Positions 34,409 through 43,486 of a DNA stretch of 64,000 nucleotides are shown here, one piece after another (position 1 is the first letter of the stretch; each line of letters begins with the position of its first letter). This DNA comes from JAUIET01 sp039111475 (GTDB lineage Bacteria > Pseudomonadota > Gammaproteobacteria > Pseudomonadales > JAUIET01): the NCBI GenBank assembly GCA_039111475.1, contig JBCCIP010000023.1, positions 24,684-88,683 of the forward strand, in the 5' to 3' direction. The position numbers were made by a program, and so were the translations under genes. Below the pieces are notes generated by a model that was not told the origin of the DNA, made no database searches, and saw only the letters and a list, made by a program, of their open reading frames with translations.

Positions 34409-36114
34409 GGCGAATAGGTTTCGCGCAAGTCTTTCTTTAGTATTTTCCCCGACGGATTGCGTGGCAGTGGTTGATCACGAATCCAAATGTACCTGGGTAC
34501 TTTGAAACGTGCCAGTTGTTCTGTAACAACGCTGCGCAGTTCACTTTCATCTGCGCTTTCGCCAGGCTTCAATACGACGGCGGCTCCGACTTCCTCCCCT
34601 AGTCGATCATCCGGCACTGCAAACACGCCGGCCTCCATCACGGCCGGATGGTGAAAGAATGCCGCTTCAACTTCCGCAGGATACACATTCTCGCCACCGC
34701 GTATGACCATATCTTTTGCACGGTCAGAAAGATATACGTAGCCCAGCTCATCGGTATAGCCAATATCACCGGTACAAAACCAACCGTCTTTGAAGTCTTC
34801 AGCATTTGCATCCGGTCTATTCCAGTAACCGTCTATGACAGCGATGGTTTTTGCCCAAAGCACGCCGGCTTCATTTGCCGGTAGCACTTTCCCTTCGTCG
34901 TCTCTGGCTTGAAGTTCAACAATTGGGTGCACAAAACCTGCGCTGGTCGGGTTCGCTTCCATCGCTTTGCCGGTGAACGAGCAGATCGAGGTGTTTGTTT
35001 CGGTAAGCCCCCATCCGCAACCCTGGTAAGGCGAGTCTACTTTCTGAGAAATTAATTCGGTTACTTTGGGTGGGGTTGCGGAACCGCCGGCACCAATGTT
35101 AAACAAGCTGGATGTGTCGGTTTGCTCGAAGCTCGGGGAATTAAAGACCTCTTGCAACATCGCTGGCGCAACGCTGAATATTGTCAGGCGTTCTTGCTCT
35201 ATGAGTGCGATTGCTTTCTCGGCGTCCCATTTGTACATCATGACGAGTTTACGGCCACCGCGCAGCCCCAGCAAAAAACTGGCATGCAAACCGCTCATAT
35301 GAAACAACGGAACTGCTAACAAACCGGCCTGGTCGTAGCCTTTCTCCAGCATTTTACCGACAGCTTCAGGATTACACATCGAGCACGCGTAGGCGTTTAC
35401 ATCAAAGCTGTACATAGCCTGGCTCAGTGATCGATGAGTAGTCATCGCTCCCTTAGGCCGGCCAGTAGTTCCAGATGTATACAGCATCATAAACAAGTCA
35501 TCGGGCGAGACTTGAGGTAATTGCACTTTCTTACCCTTGTGAGCCGTCAGCAACTCCGACCAGGAGCTAACACCGTCGCGGCCAAGTAATTCCTGATTGC
35601 TTCTTACTGCGATGGCTTTTACGCCGAGCGCCTTAAGATCATCCACCACGTAAGACAAGCGTTGTTCATCAACGATGACTAGTTTTGCTTTGCTGTCCGC
35701 TAAACCGTACTCCAGTTCCGGTTTCTGTCCCCAACTATTGAGTGGCACCACCGTAGCGCCTGTGTAAGCGATCGCTAGAAATCCCATTATCCATTCTGGA
35801 TAATTCCGCATGGCGATGGCCACCCGATCGCCTATGCCAACACCAAAGTCCTTGCCCAATGCATGCGCCATGGCATCTGCAATGGCAAATACTTCGTTAT
35901 AGGTATAGCGTTCACCTTCATAGACCAGAAAATCTTTTTCCTCATGTGAACGACCACTCTCTATGTGCGGCAGCATGGTGTCTGGCGCATTCTTGTAGAT
36001 TATATAATTGTGTCCTTTGTGCGCCATCTTACCTAATTCGAACATGGCGCCTTCTTTGGTCAGTTCGCCAATGGCTTTGTCGTAATCTTGTTTGTGGTCG
36101 GCAAGCGTTTTCAT
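34405..36114 (-). CDS. acyl-CoA synthetase (AMP-forming)
   Basis: 569-residue ANL-superfamily adenylating enzyme. P-loop-like motif MLYTSGTTGRPKGAMTTH, aromatic/acid site GWGLTETNT, hinge YLSDRAKDMVIRGGENVYPAEVE and the late catalytic lysine in NPSGKILKKDLRE. It activates a carboxylic acid to its CoA thioester. The ATG at 36114 has AGG 7 nt upstream, and it begins 9 nt after the P450 stop codon, so both are likely co-expressed; a P450-hydroxylated acid could be its substrate. Chain length or class of acid cannot be read from sequence. Confidence 0.92.
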   Translation of the reverse strand: MKTLADHKQDYDKAIGELTKEGAMFELGKMAHKGHNYIIYKNAPDTMLPHIESGRSHEEKDFLVYEGERYTYNEVFAIADAMAHALGKDFGVGIGDRVAIAMRNYPEWIMGFLAIAYTGATVVPLNSWGQKPELEYGLADSKAKLVIVDEQRLSYVVDDLKALGVKAIAVRSNQELLGRDGVSSWSELLTAHKGKKVQLPQVSPDDLFMMLYTSGTTGRPKGAMTTHRSLSQAMYSFDVNAYACSMCNPEAVGKMLEKGYDQAGLLAVPLFHMSGLHASFLLGLRGGRKLVMMYKWDAEKAIALIEQERLTIFSVAPAMLQEVFNSPSFEQTDTSSLFNIGAGGSATPPKVTELISQKVDSPYQGCGWGLTETNTSICSFTGKAMEANPTSAGFVHPIVELQARDDEGKVLPANEAGVLWAKTIAVIDGYWNRPDANAEDFKDGWFCTGDIGYTDELGYVYLSDRAKDMVIRGGENVYPAEVEAAFFHHPAVMEAGVFAVPDDRLGEEVGAAVVLKPGESADESELRSVVTEQLARFKVPRYIWIRDQPLPRNPSGKILKKDLRETYSP

Positions 36115-36122
36115 GTCATTAC

Positions 36123-37343
36123 CTAACGATTAGTGAGTATCACCGGCATTTTTTTATAGCCATTAATATTATTCGAGCGTATTCGAGATGGCGCGCCATT
36201 TAACTCGATTTTCGAAAAGTTCTTGAATATTTCCTCAAAAAATAAGCGTGCCTCCATGCGCGCAAGGTTTGCGCCCAAGCACAAGTGTATTCCGAAACCA
36301 AATGCCATATGCGGATTGTGCTGGCGTTTGATATCAAATTGTATTGGATTGTCGAATTCATCCTCATCGAAATTCGCTGAACTGTACATCATCACCACAC
36401 GGTCACCTTCGCAGATTTTAGTGCCGGCCAGTTCAGTGTCGCAGGTCGCCGTGCGTCGAAAGTAGTGCAGTGGACAGGTCCAGCGAAGCATTTCCTCAAT
36501 GGCTGTGGGTAAGCCCTCGGGGTGAGCTTCCAATTCTTGGTAGAGCTTAGGGCGCTGCAGTAATTCAAACATGCCGCTACTGATCAAACCACGGGTGGTT
36601 TCGTTACCGGCAACGGTCAATTGCACGAAAAGAGAGGCGAAATCAACTTCAGATACCGTGTGGCCATCCACTTCGCTTTCCAACAGTTGGCAAATCAGGT
36701 CATCGCCACCGCTGGCCTTGCGTTCAACAGCGAGTTCGAAGCCATAGGTACCCATATCTATGGACGCCTGTTGTATTTCTTCGTCAGTGCCACCCAAATC
36801 CGGATCTGACCCCGCGGTTTGTTTGTCTGACCAATGTCTAATCTGTGTCCACATGTCCTTGGGTATATCGAGCATCGAGCATATAACCGCAGTGGGCAGT
36901 TCACAGGCCAAAGATTCTATGAAATCTGTATCGGCTTGATCACGAGCGCTTTCAACAATTCCACGTGCAATGCTGTGCACTTTGGGTTCAAGTGCCGCCA
37001 GCATTCCGCGGGTGAAATGTGTGATTACCGCGCGACGAATAGGGCCGTGGTCGGGTGGGTCCATGCCAAGCAGTTGGCTTTGCGTTCGTTCAAGAATTTC
37101 TGGTGGAAGGTTGTCTACCATCACAAAACCCTTTTGCGCGCTAAAGGTTTTGTGGTCACGCGACACCTGCAGCACATCGGCATGTTTGCTGATAACCCAG
37201 TAGCCCCCTCCGTCTGGATGCTGGTGCCAGAACACCGGCGCGTTTTCACGCAACCACGCAAACTGTTCGTGCGGAATACCGTTCAGATAATTATCCGGGT
37301 TGTAAACATCGATGGAATCAGCTGTCAGAGTGTTTGTATTCAT
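36123..37343 (-). CDS. cytochrome P450
   Basis: 406-residue soluble bacterial P450. I-helix oxygen-activation motif VAGNETTR, K-helix EEMLRW, and heme-thiolate loop FGFGIHLCLGANLAR with the axial Cys. Start taken at the ATG at 37343 (MNTNTLTADSIDVYNPDNYLN); ten more residues upstream are possible. Overall resembles the CYP125/CYP142/Linalool-type bacterial P450s acting on terpenoid or steroid-like acids. No ferredoxin is adjacent. Grouped with an acyl-CoA synthetase, suggesting hydroxylation plus CoA activation of the same molecule. Confidence 0.93.
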   Translation of the reverse strand: MNTNTLTADSIDVYNPDNYLNGIPHEQFAWLRENAPVFWHQHPDGGGYWVISKHADVLQVSRDHKTFSAQKGFVMVDNLPPEILERTQSQLLGMDPPDHGPIRRAVITHFTRGMLAALEPKVHSIARGIVESARDQADTDFIESLACELPTAVICSMLDIPKDMWTQIRHWSDKQTAGSDPDLGGTDEEIQQASIDMGTYGFELAVERKASGGDDLICQLLESEVDGHTVSEVDFASLFVQLTVAGNETTRGLISSGMFELLQRPKLYQELEAHPEGLPTAIEEMLRWTCPLHYFRRTATCDTELAGTKICEGDRVVMMYSSANFDEDEFDNPIQFDIKRQHNPHMAFGFGIHLCLGANLARMEARLFFEEIFKNFSKIELNGAPSRIRSNNINGYKKMPVILTNR

Positions 37344-37431
37344 TGCATGCTTGTAAAGACGTGAATGATGCATTTTAACCGGTGACGGCGTATTCTGCCC
37401 ACCAACAAAGCGGTCATTACCGGAGGATTAG

Positions 37432-37887
37432 ATGACAGACACGCAATCACAGGAAGCCGTGCACTTTGCAGCCGATGATTTGCCATTTGTGGATATTGGT
37501 GACGGCAGTTTGCTAAAAGTACTTCAAGTGAAGAGAGGCGAAGGGCTGTGGATCATCGAAAACGTTTTCCAGTCAGGATACGAAGTGGAAAAACACAGGC
37601 ACACGGGCCCAGTGTATGGGTACACATCGGCAGGTGCTTGGAAATACAAGGAGTATGACTACGTAAACCGGGCAGGTTCGTTTCTCTATGAACCGGCAGG
37701 CTCTGAACACACCCTGCAGTGTGTCGAGGATGACACCCGTGTTTGGTTTCAGATGTATGGCTCGAACATAAACCTGGATGCTGAAGGCAATATTACGTCG
37801 GTGGTAGATGGACTGTTAACACTTACCTTCTACTTGATGATGTGTGAAGAGCAGGGGCTGCCGCGCCCCAACGTTCTTATCGAGTAA
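37432..37887 (+). CDS. cupin-domain protein, dihydroxyacetophenone-dioxygenase-like
   Basis: 151 residues with one cupin barrel: the first metal motif is KHRHTGPVYGYTSAGAW, the second PAGSEHT. The pattern (and FYLMMCEEQGLPRPNVL at the end) resembles the 2,4'-dihydroxyacetophenone dioxygenase/ChrR-like cupins. It probably binds Fe or another metal and cleaves or isomerises a carbonyl compound. A good GGAGG precedes the ATG. Followed 5 nt later by a VOC protein, in one transcript, and divergent from the P450 gene. Confidence 0.85.
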   Translation: MTDTQSQEAVHFAADDLPFVDIGDGSLLKVLQVKRGEGLWIIENVFQSGYEVEKHRHTGPVYGYTSAGAWKYKEYDYVNRAGSFLYEPAGSEHTLQCVEDDTRVWFQMYGSNINLDAEGNITSVVDGLLTLTFYLMMCEEQGLPRPNVLIE

Positions 37888-37892
37888 TCACG

Positions 37893-38324
37893 GTGTACGA
37901 AGCTCTAACACCGTTCCACTTGGCGATACAAGTTAGGGATATTGCTGAAGCGCGCGAATTTTACGGTACTACGCTAGGCTTCAGTGAAGGCCGCAGTGAC
38001 TCTCGTTGGGTTGACTTCAACATGTTCGGTCATCAGTTGGTTGTGCATGTTAATCCTGAACTTAGACATCGGAATTCGCAGTTCAACCCCGTTGACGGCA
38101 AAGACGTGCCGATACCTCACTTTGGCGTGGTGCTTACGCTGCCGCAGTGGCATGAATTTAGAGTGCGTCTAGAATCGCTTATCTCTGATTTTGTGGTTGA
38201 ACCACATGTTCGATTCGAAGGCCAGCCGGGTGAACAAGCCACCCTGTTTTTCCTGGATCCCAGTGGCAATGCACTCGAATTTAAGGCATTTGCGGATATA
38301 GACAAAGAGTTGTTTGCTCGCTAG
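37893..38324 (+). CDS. VOC-family (glyoxalase/dioxygenase) protein
   Basis: 143 residues starting at a GTG at 37893. Two beta-alpha-beta-beta-beta modules: FHLAIQVRDIAEAREFYGTTLGF, then HFGVVL and FFLDPSGNALEFKAF. His in FHLAI, His in PHFGV and Glu in LEFKAF are the expected metal ligands. Could be an isomerase, dioxygenase or glyoxalase. It overlaps the convergent Old Yellow Enzyme gene by 4 nt. Together with the cupin it looks like part of a carbonyl or aromatic degradation step. Confidence 0.87.
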   Translation: MYEALTPFHLAIQVRDIAEAREFYGTTLGFSEGRSDSRWVDFNMFGHQLVVHVNPELRHRNSQFNPVDGKDVPIPHFGVVLTLPQWHEFRVRLESLISDFVVEPHVRFEGQPGEQATLFFLDPSGNALEFKAFADIDKELFAR

Positions 38325-39376
38325 TTCCGATAGCTGTCATAATCGCTGTAACCTTCCGGCGTATTCGCATACAGTAACTCCTGATTCACGTCAGATAATG
38401 GCCAGTCGTTCGCGAGTCGATCTACCAGATCGGGGTTTGCGATGTAGGAGGTCGCAAACGCCACTGCGCTTGCTCCGCGTTGCTCAATAGCCTCCGTGGC
38501 ACTGTTTTTCTTATACCCGCCGTTCAGTATCAGTGGCCCCTTAAAATAGTTGTGACCCATTCCATACACGTCCAGTGGGCTTGCTCTCATCAAGTGCAGA
38601 TAAGCAAGACCAAGCGGTTGGATAGCCGTGAGCATTGCCTCAAAACTCTCCTGAGGATTGGGGTCTTTTACATCATTGAAGGGGAATCCGGGGCAAATCC
38701 TCAGGCCAACTCTTTCAGCGCCCGCTACCGCACTCATCCCTTCGAGTACCTCAGCAAAAAAGCGTACTCTATTTTTCAGCGAGCCACCGTATCGATCTTG
38801 GCGCTGGTTGCTTCCTGGTGACAGAAACTGCGCCGGTAAATACCCGCTTGTGCCATGCAACTCTACGCCGTCAAATTGCGCAGCGTAGGCGTTCTCTGTA
38901 GCTTGCTTGTATTCCTCAATCACTTCCGCTATTTCGTCGTCGCGAAGTGCTCTGGGTTCACTAAAGGGTTTCATACCGGTTTCAGTAAACACTTCGCCGT
39001 CGGCGGATATCGCGGAAGGCGCAACAGTTTCAGCACTATCACTTTTGTTGTCGGCGTGTGAGCAGCGACCGCAGTGCATGATCTGCAATACGATTTTCCC
39101 ACCTTCCTCATGCACCGCTTCCGTAATTCCTGACCAAGCGTCTATTTGCTGTTGATTAATAATTCCGGGAGTACGGCAGTACCCTTTGCCGTTTTCAGAG
39201 GGATAGGTACCTTCCGTAATAATCAGGCCAGCACTTGCTCGTTGTTTATAGTAGTCGAGCATCATTGCTGTAGGAACGCCTTGATCATCTGAACGGCTGC
39301 GCGTCATTGGTGCCATCACAATACGATTTGCCAGATCGATACTACCCAAACGTGTGGGTGTAAATAATTTACTCAT
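38321..39376 (-). CDS. Old Yellow Enzyme / alkene reductase
   Basis: 351-residue FMN TIM barrel of the NemA class: NRIVMAPMTRSRSD, LQIMHCGRCSH, the catalytic YAAQFDGVELHGTSGYLPAQFLSP (His-x-x-x pattern shifted, see H in ELHG), then NQRQDRYGGSLKNRVRF and the late phosphate-binding GGY. Such enzymes reduce activated C=C bonds or nitro compounds with NAD(P)H. A typical HxxNGY pair reads HGTSGY here, so the Asn is replaced by Ser. Monocistronic, convergent with the VOC gene. Confidence 0.9.
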   Translation of the reverse strand: MSKLFTPTRLGSIDLANRIVMAPMTRSRSDDQGVPTAMMLDYYKQRASAGLIITEGTYPSENGKGYCRTPGIINQQQIDAWSGITEAVHEEGGKIVLQIMHCGRCSHADNKSDSAETVAPSAISADGEVFTETGMKPFSEPRALRDDEIAEVIEEYKQATENAYAAQFDGVELHGTSGYLPAQFLSPGSNQRQDRYGGSLKNRVRFFAEVLEGMSAVAGAERVGLRICPGFPFNDVKDPNPQESFEAMLTAIQPLGLAYLHLMRASPLDVYGMGHNYFKGPLILNGGYKKNSATEAIEQRGASAVAFATSYIANPDLVDRLANDWPLSDVNQELLYANTPEGYSDYDSYRN

Positions 39377-39529
39377 TGTTATCTCTTGAATCGCAAATAC
39401 TCTGGTTTCTGATTTCGACTATTGGCTGGTTTCGGGCCAACGCAGATGTTACAGCAAAGTCACTCCAGCAGCGTGATGAAGGCCAAGGTCTTATACTTCT
39501 GTCATGTTTCCAAACCTGACTGAGTTCGA

Positions 39530-41530
39530 ATGACATCACGCCGACTTCCCACTCAATTTATGATCGTCAGTTTCTGTTCACTGCTTACCGCCTGCGGCGA
39601 CCCGGAAGCGCCACTCAGCGACTTTGTGGTCTCAGAGCATTCAGTGCAAGGTAAAGCAATAGTGCGACCCTGCTCTGAGTACCGTACAACCAAGAATGCT
39701 TATTTTGGTGATTTGCATGTTCATACTGCGCTTTCAAACGATGGCTACTCATTTGGCAGTAGGGCCACACCAAGTGACGCGTATCGTTATGCGTTTGGGC
39801 AGGGCTCAATCTCTTTACCTGTAAATCAAGGCGATACTGAACTAGCGCGGTCTGTGAGTATTGATAGACCTCTTGATTTCGTGGCGGTCACTGATCACGC
39901 TGAGTTTCTGGGTGAGCAAACTCTGTGCCAGAACCCCGATGTGGCGAGAACGGCTGAATTTTGTCGCGCGTTTGAAGAAGGAGAGGGTAGAAACCCAAGT
40001 TTGCTGGCGAAAATATTCAGCCCGTTTCCTGCACGCGACCACGAGCTTTGCGGCGATGACGGGGAACGTTGCAAACTGGCGTCGAAAATCCCCTGGCATG
40101 AAGCGATAGAGGCAGCCGAAGCGTGGAACGACGTAAGCGATGCCTGTGAACGAACAACGTTCGTGGCATTTGAATACAGTTCGGTTCGACTTGGCAGTAA
40201 TCTGCATCGCAACGTAATTTTTCGAAACACTCGGGTGACACGGCGGCCCATTAGTTATCTCGATGCGCCTAGAGAGTGGCGCCTGTGGGAAATACTTGAT
40301 AAGAATTGCCTTGATGATACGCAGGGGTGTGATGTGTTGGCTATTCCTCATAATTCCAACATCAGCAACGGCCGAATGTTTGCCGTTGACTACGCAGGTG
40401 CCAGTAGCGACGAAGCGCAAGTTGAACGCGTTCAACTCAGGCGTCGTATCGAACCGGTTGTTGAAATAATGCAGCACAAAGGCGATTCCGAATGTAGAAA
40501 TGGTTTAAGTGGCGTGCTTGGTGGTGAAGATGAACTATGTGACTTTGAAAAGTTTGAAGACCTGGCGTTTAAAGCCATTGCAGGAACCGTAAATATTGAT
40601 GATTGCTATGCGGGTTCGTTTGCAGATTATGTTCCACATAAAGGTCCTAACTGCCTGAGTCGCAACAGTTATGTTCGTTATGCCCTGATTGAAGGCATGA
40701 AGGAGCAAGACCGTATTGGTATTAACCCGTTCCAATTTGGAATCATGGCGTCCACTGATACGCACAATGGCACCGCCGGTGCCGTCTCGGAACATCAATT
40801 CGCTGGGCATCTTGGTTGGGGAGATGGCACGCCACAGCGTCGGGTTAGCTACAAATCTGACGTACCGGGCAACACCAGCAATAATCCGGGTGGGCTAATT
40901 GGGGTGTGGTCGGAGCAAAATAGCCGCGAAGATCTGTTTGACAGTATTCGCGCCAAGGAAGTTTTTGGCACGAGCGGTCCTCGGATTAAGCCAAGGTTTT
41001 TTGCCGGCACTGATTACGACTCAAAAATCTGCGGTAGCGATGCGATGATAGAAACCGCCTACGCTAACGGTGTTCCAATGGGCGGCGAGTTAAGTAATAT
41101 GGACAAATCCCCTGCGTTCCTGGTTAGTGCGCTCGCTGATTCCGGTACTGCAGAACAAGCAGGGACGCAACTTCAACGTTTACAAATCATCAAGGGCTGG
41201 TATGACGAGGAAGGTAACCATCATCAAAAAGTGCATGATGTTGCGGGTAATGCCAATAACGGCGCTGGCGTTAACTTGCAAGACTGTTCGCCTATCGGCG
41301 AAGGCTCTAACCAGCTATGTACCGTATGGCGTGATCCAGAATTTGATGCCGGTCAACGGGCGGTGTATTACATGCGCGCGGTTGAGAATCCAAGCTGCCG
41401 TTACAGTGCACGACAGTGTTTAACAATACCGGCCGATCAACGTCCTGAAGATTGTGATAATGATGAAGTGGCGAAAACGGTTCAGGAGCGAGCCTGGAGC
41501 TCGCCTATCTGGTATTCGCCGGCGAGTTGA
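39530..41530 (+). CDS. DUF3604 lipoprotein, PHP-like
   Basis: 666 residues. The N-terminus has a lipoprotein signal with lipobox LLTACGDPE, so it is probably anchored in the outer membrane. The body is DUF3604: YFGDLHVHTALSNDGYSFG, DFVAVTDHAEFLGEQ, WHEAIEAAEAWND, FVAFEYS, IPHNSNISNG and IMASTDTHNGTAGAVSEH. The HxH, DH and His motifs resemble PHP-type metal phosphoesterases, so a trinuclear-metal hydrolase is plausible, but I know of no proven substrate. Many conserved Cys pairs fit an extracytoplasmic location. Overlaps the convergent MATE gene by 26 nt. Confidence 0.9.
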   Translation: MTSRRLPTQFMIVSFCSLLTACGDPEAPLSDFVVSEHSVQGKAIVRPCSEYRTTKNAYFGDLHVHTALSNDGYSFGSRATPSDAYRYAFGQGSISLPVNQGDTELARSVSIDRPLDFVAVTDHAEFLGEQTLCQNPDVARTAEFCRAFEEGEGRNPSLLAKIFSPFPARDHELCGDDGERCKLASKIPWHEAIEAAEAWNDVSDACERTTFVAFEYSSVRLGSNLHRNVIFRNTRVTRRPISYLDAPREWRLWEILDKNCLDDTQGCDVLAIPHNSNISNGRMFAVDYAGASSDEAQVERVQLRRRIEPVVEIMQHKGDSECRNGLSGVLGGEDELCDFEKFEDLAFKAIAGTVNIDDCYAGSFADYVPHKGPNCLSRNSYVRYALIEGMKEQDRIGINPFQFGIMASTDTHNGTAGAVSEHQFAGHLGWGDGTPQRRVSYKSDVPGNTSNNPGGLIGVWSEQNSREDLFDSIRAKEVFGTSGPRIKPRFFAGTDYDSKICGSDAMIETAYANGVPMGGELSNMDKSPAFLVSALADSGTAEQAGTQLQRLQIIKGWYDEEGNHHQKVHDVAGNANNGAGVNLQDCSPIGEGSNQLCTVWRDPEFDAGQRAVYYMRAVENPSCRYSARQCLTIPADQRPEDCDNDEVAKTVQERAWSSPIWYSPAS

Positions 41531-42866
41531 CCTCAGCAAATTCGTTACGGATTCGGCTTTTTAGCCAGTGATGACTGACAAAACCCAGTAGCAGGTTTGC
41601 TAACGCCGTTGCGACAAACAAGCCATTAATACCCCAAAAATGACGCCCTAAGAGGGCCATGGGCAAATACAGCAGCAATACACGGCAGCTGGAAATCATC
41701 AGAGCAGGGAATGGCATGCCAAGGCCATTAAAAGCGGCGCACACAGACATCACGATTCCGTAGGCGCCGTAACTCAGTGGTACTATCGCAAGGTAGGTCG
41801 CGGCAACTTGTTGCACCTCTGCGGAATCGCTAAATGCGCTGGCAATAAGCCGACCTGTGAAAAACAAAACAACAGCTAACAGCAAGCCCCATGCCAGACA
41901 GAAACGGGTCATTGCAACTTGGGCATCAATTAATCTCGCCTCCAGCCTGGCGCCATAGTTCTGCCCAAACAATGGCCCCATAATGCTGGATAGCGCGTAA
42001 AAACACACTAGAGCGAGTGGCTCAATACGCGCGGCGACCCCCAGACCGGCCACTGCTTCATTGCCATACTGTGACACAAGCAGAACCACAATTCCGCTGG
42101 CCACTGGAATAATCATATTAGTGGCCATTGCTGGCAAGCCAACGTGCAGCACTGCGATCCAGGAGCGCCGGACTTGAGGCCATGGTGCAACTAAAGACGC
42201 GATCATTTTGTGCTTCACGCACAGTATGTAATACACGAGAAACAAGCCGAATACCCTGACAAATACCGTCGCTAACGCGGCTCCTTGCAATTCAAGCCTG
42301 GGCAAGCCGGCAAGGCCAAATATAAGTAGTGGATCAAGAATGACGTTAAGCACACACAGCCAGGTCATAATACTGCCTTGCAGTTTGGCCAGCCCCATGG
42401 CTCTCAGGGTTGTCATGAACACCTGAGAGACGATCAAGGCGGGTACACACCAATACCAGGTCTCCATGTACTCGCGAAGATAAGGCATTAAATCCTGCTC
42501 TGCGCCGAGCAAGGTGAACACCGGTTCAATAAGCTGGTAACCGACCAACGCAAAAACAATGGAAATTGCGCCGACCAGAATCATTGAATCAGTGAACACG
42601 CGTCTTGCTGATGCGATGTCTCCAGCGCCCAGTAGTCGTGCCAGAGACGAAGAGACACCGGCACCCGCCCCAATTGCGACGCTGGTGAACAACATCTCAA
42701 CTGGAAACGTGAAGCTCATGGCCGCAAGTTGTGCGTCACCCAGTTGCGCCACAAAAAAGGTGTCCGCGGCATTGAACGACATCATGGCCAGCAACGCCCA
42801 GACCATGGGCATGGCCATATCATACATGCGTTGCGATACTGGGCCTTCAGTGAGTTTGATGGCCAT
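41505..42866 (-). CDS. MATE-family multidrug/toxin efflux transporter
   Basis: 453 residues with 12 predicted helices in two six-helix halves. MATE landmarks: MWALLAMMSFNAADTFFVAQLGDAQLAAM at the start, GAGAGVSSSLARLLGAGD, and the second-half GLGVAARIEPLALVCFYALSSIMGPLFGQNYGA. It exports cationic drugs or metabolites using Na+ or H+. Its 3' end lies inside the DUF3604 gene. 242 nt upstream is an AT-rich spacer (42867-43108) before a divergent phosphatase-like gene; I see no clear operator there. Confidence 0.92.
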   Translation of the reverse strand: MAIKLTEGPVSQRMYDMAMPMVWALLAMMSFNAADTFFVAQLGDAQLAAMSFTFPVEMLFTSVAIGAGAGVSSSLARLLGAGDIASARRVFTDSMILVGAISIVFALVGYQLIEPVFTLLGAEQDLMPYLREYMETWYWCVPALIVSQVFMTTLRAMGLAKLQGSIMTWLCVLNVILDPLLIFGLAGLPRLELQGAALATVFVRVFGLFLVYYILCVKHKMIASLVAPWPQVRRSWIAVLHVGLPAMATNMIIPVASGIVVLLVSQYGNEAVAGLGVAARIEPLALVCFYALSSIMGPLFGQNYGARLEARLIDAQVAMTRFCLAWGLLLAVVLFFTGRLIASAFSDSAEVQQVAATYLAIVPLSYGAYGIVMSVCAAFNGLGMPFPALMISSCRVLLLYLPMALLGRHFWGINGLFVATALANLLLGFVSHHWLKSRIRNEFAEVNSPANTR

Positions 42867-43108
42867 TAAAGCAGTAATTGATGGATATCGTTTGTTAGCA
42901 AGGTGGCTTCTGCTAGTGATGAAGAAAGTGCTTTGACGGTTATAGGTCGTTATCGTATTAGGGCATAATAAACCGATTGGGGGTTTCGCTCTAGTTATGA
43001 CAACTATCCTTACAAATTAAGATGGGAAACAAGCTTTGTATAGCGCGATTGTAGATCAGCCCAAGATTTGAACCCAAAAAATCATTACGATCTTCGGAGA
43101 AAGGGGAT

Positions 43109-43447
43109 ATGAGCATGCAACAACTTAATGAACAGGTGTCGGTATCCGGACAGCTCTTGGTCAGTGATCTGCCCGCACTCAAAGAGCTGGGCGTAGAGCT
43201 GCTCGTGTGCAACCGCCCGGATGGAGAATCTTCGGATCAACCACCGTTTGACCAGATAGCGGCAGCCGCGCGAGAATTAGGTATGTCAGTTGAGAACATT
43301 CCATTTGCCGGCTCAGAAATGACTGAAGCGCATGGACTCGAGTTTGCGACGTTGTTAAAGAGTGGCAAGCGCACGCATGCGTATTGCCGCTCCGGTGCGC
43401 GTTCAGGCAATTTGTTTGCGCTTGCCAGCCAACTGACAGAAGGGTAG
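43109..43447 (+). CDS. DUF442 / BLH-type phosphatase-like protein (TIGR01244)
   Basis: 112 residues of the protein-tyrosine-phosphatase-like DUF442 fold: QLLVSDLPALKELGVELLVCNRPDGES, FDQIAAAARELGMSVENIPF and the active loop HAYCRSGARSGNLF (Cys-x5-Arg). In Blh proteins this domain is fused to a sulfur-metabolising metallo-hydrolase and acts as a rhodanese-like or phosphatase unit; here it is free-standing. Strong GGAGAAAGGGG ribosome site. Followed immediately by a short reading frame and fadD. Confidence 0.87.
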   Translation: MSMQQLNEQVSVSGQLLVSDLPALKELGVELLVCNRPDGESSDQPPFDQIAAAARELGMSVENIPFAGSEMTEAHGLEFATLLKSGKRTHAYCRSGARSGNLFALASQLTEG

Positions 43448-43486
43448 ATGACTATGAGCCGCTTTGACTTTTCCGATGCGCGTTGA
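43448..43486 (+). other. 12-codon reading frame before fadD (leader peptide or remnant start)
   Basis: Directly after the DUF442 stop codon, with AGAAGGG just upstream, an ATG opens MTMSRFDFSDAR then TGA. It overlaps the beginning of fadD in another frame. It could be a coupling leader, or the true fadD start before a one-base frameshift. Nothing distinguishes these from the sequence alone. Confidence 0.35.

Noticed and set aside
39842..40477. 211-codon minus-strand reading frame
   Set aside because: Shadow of the DUF3604 gene, whose motifs are clear on the plus strand.
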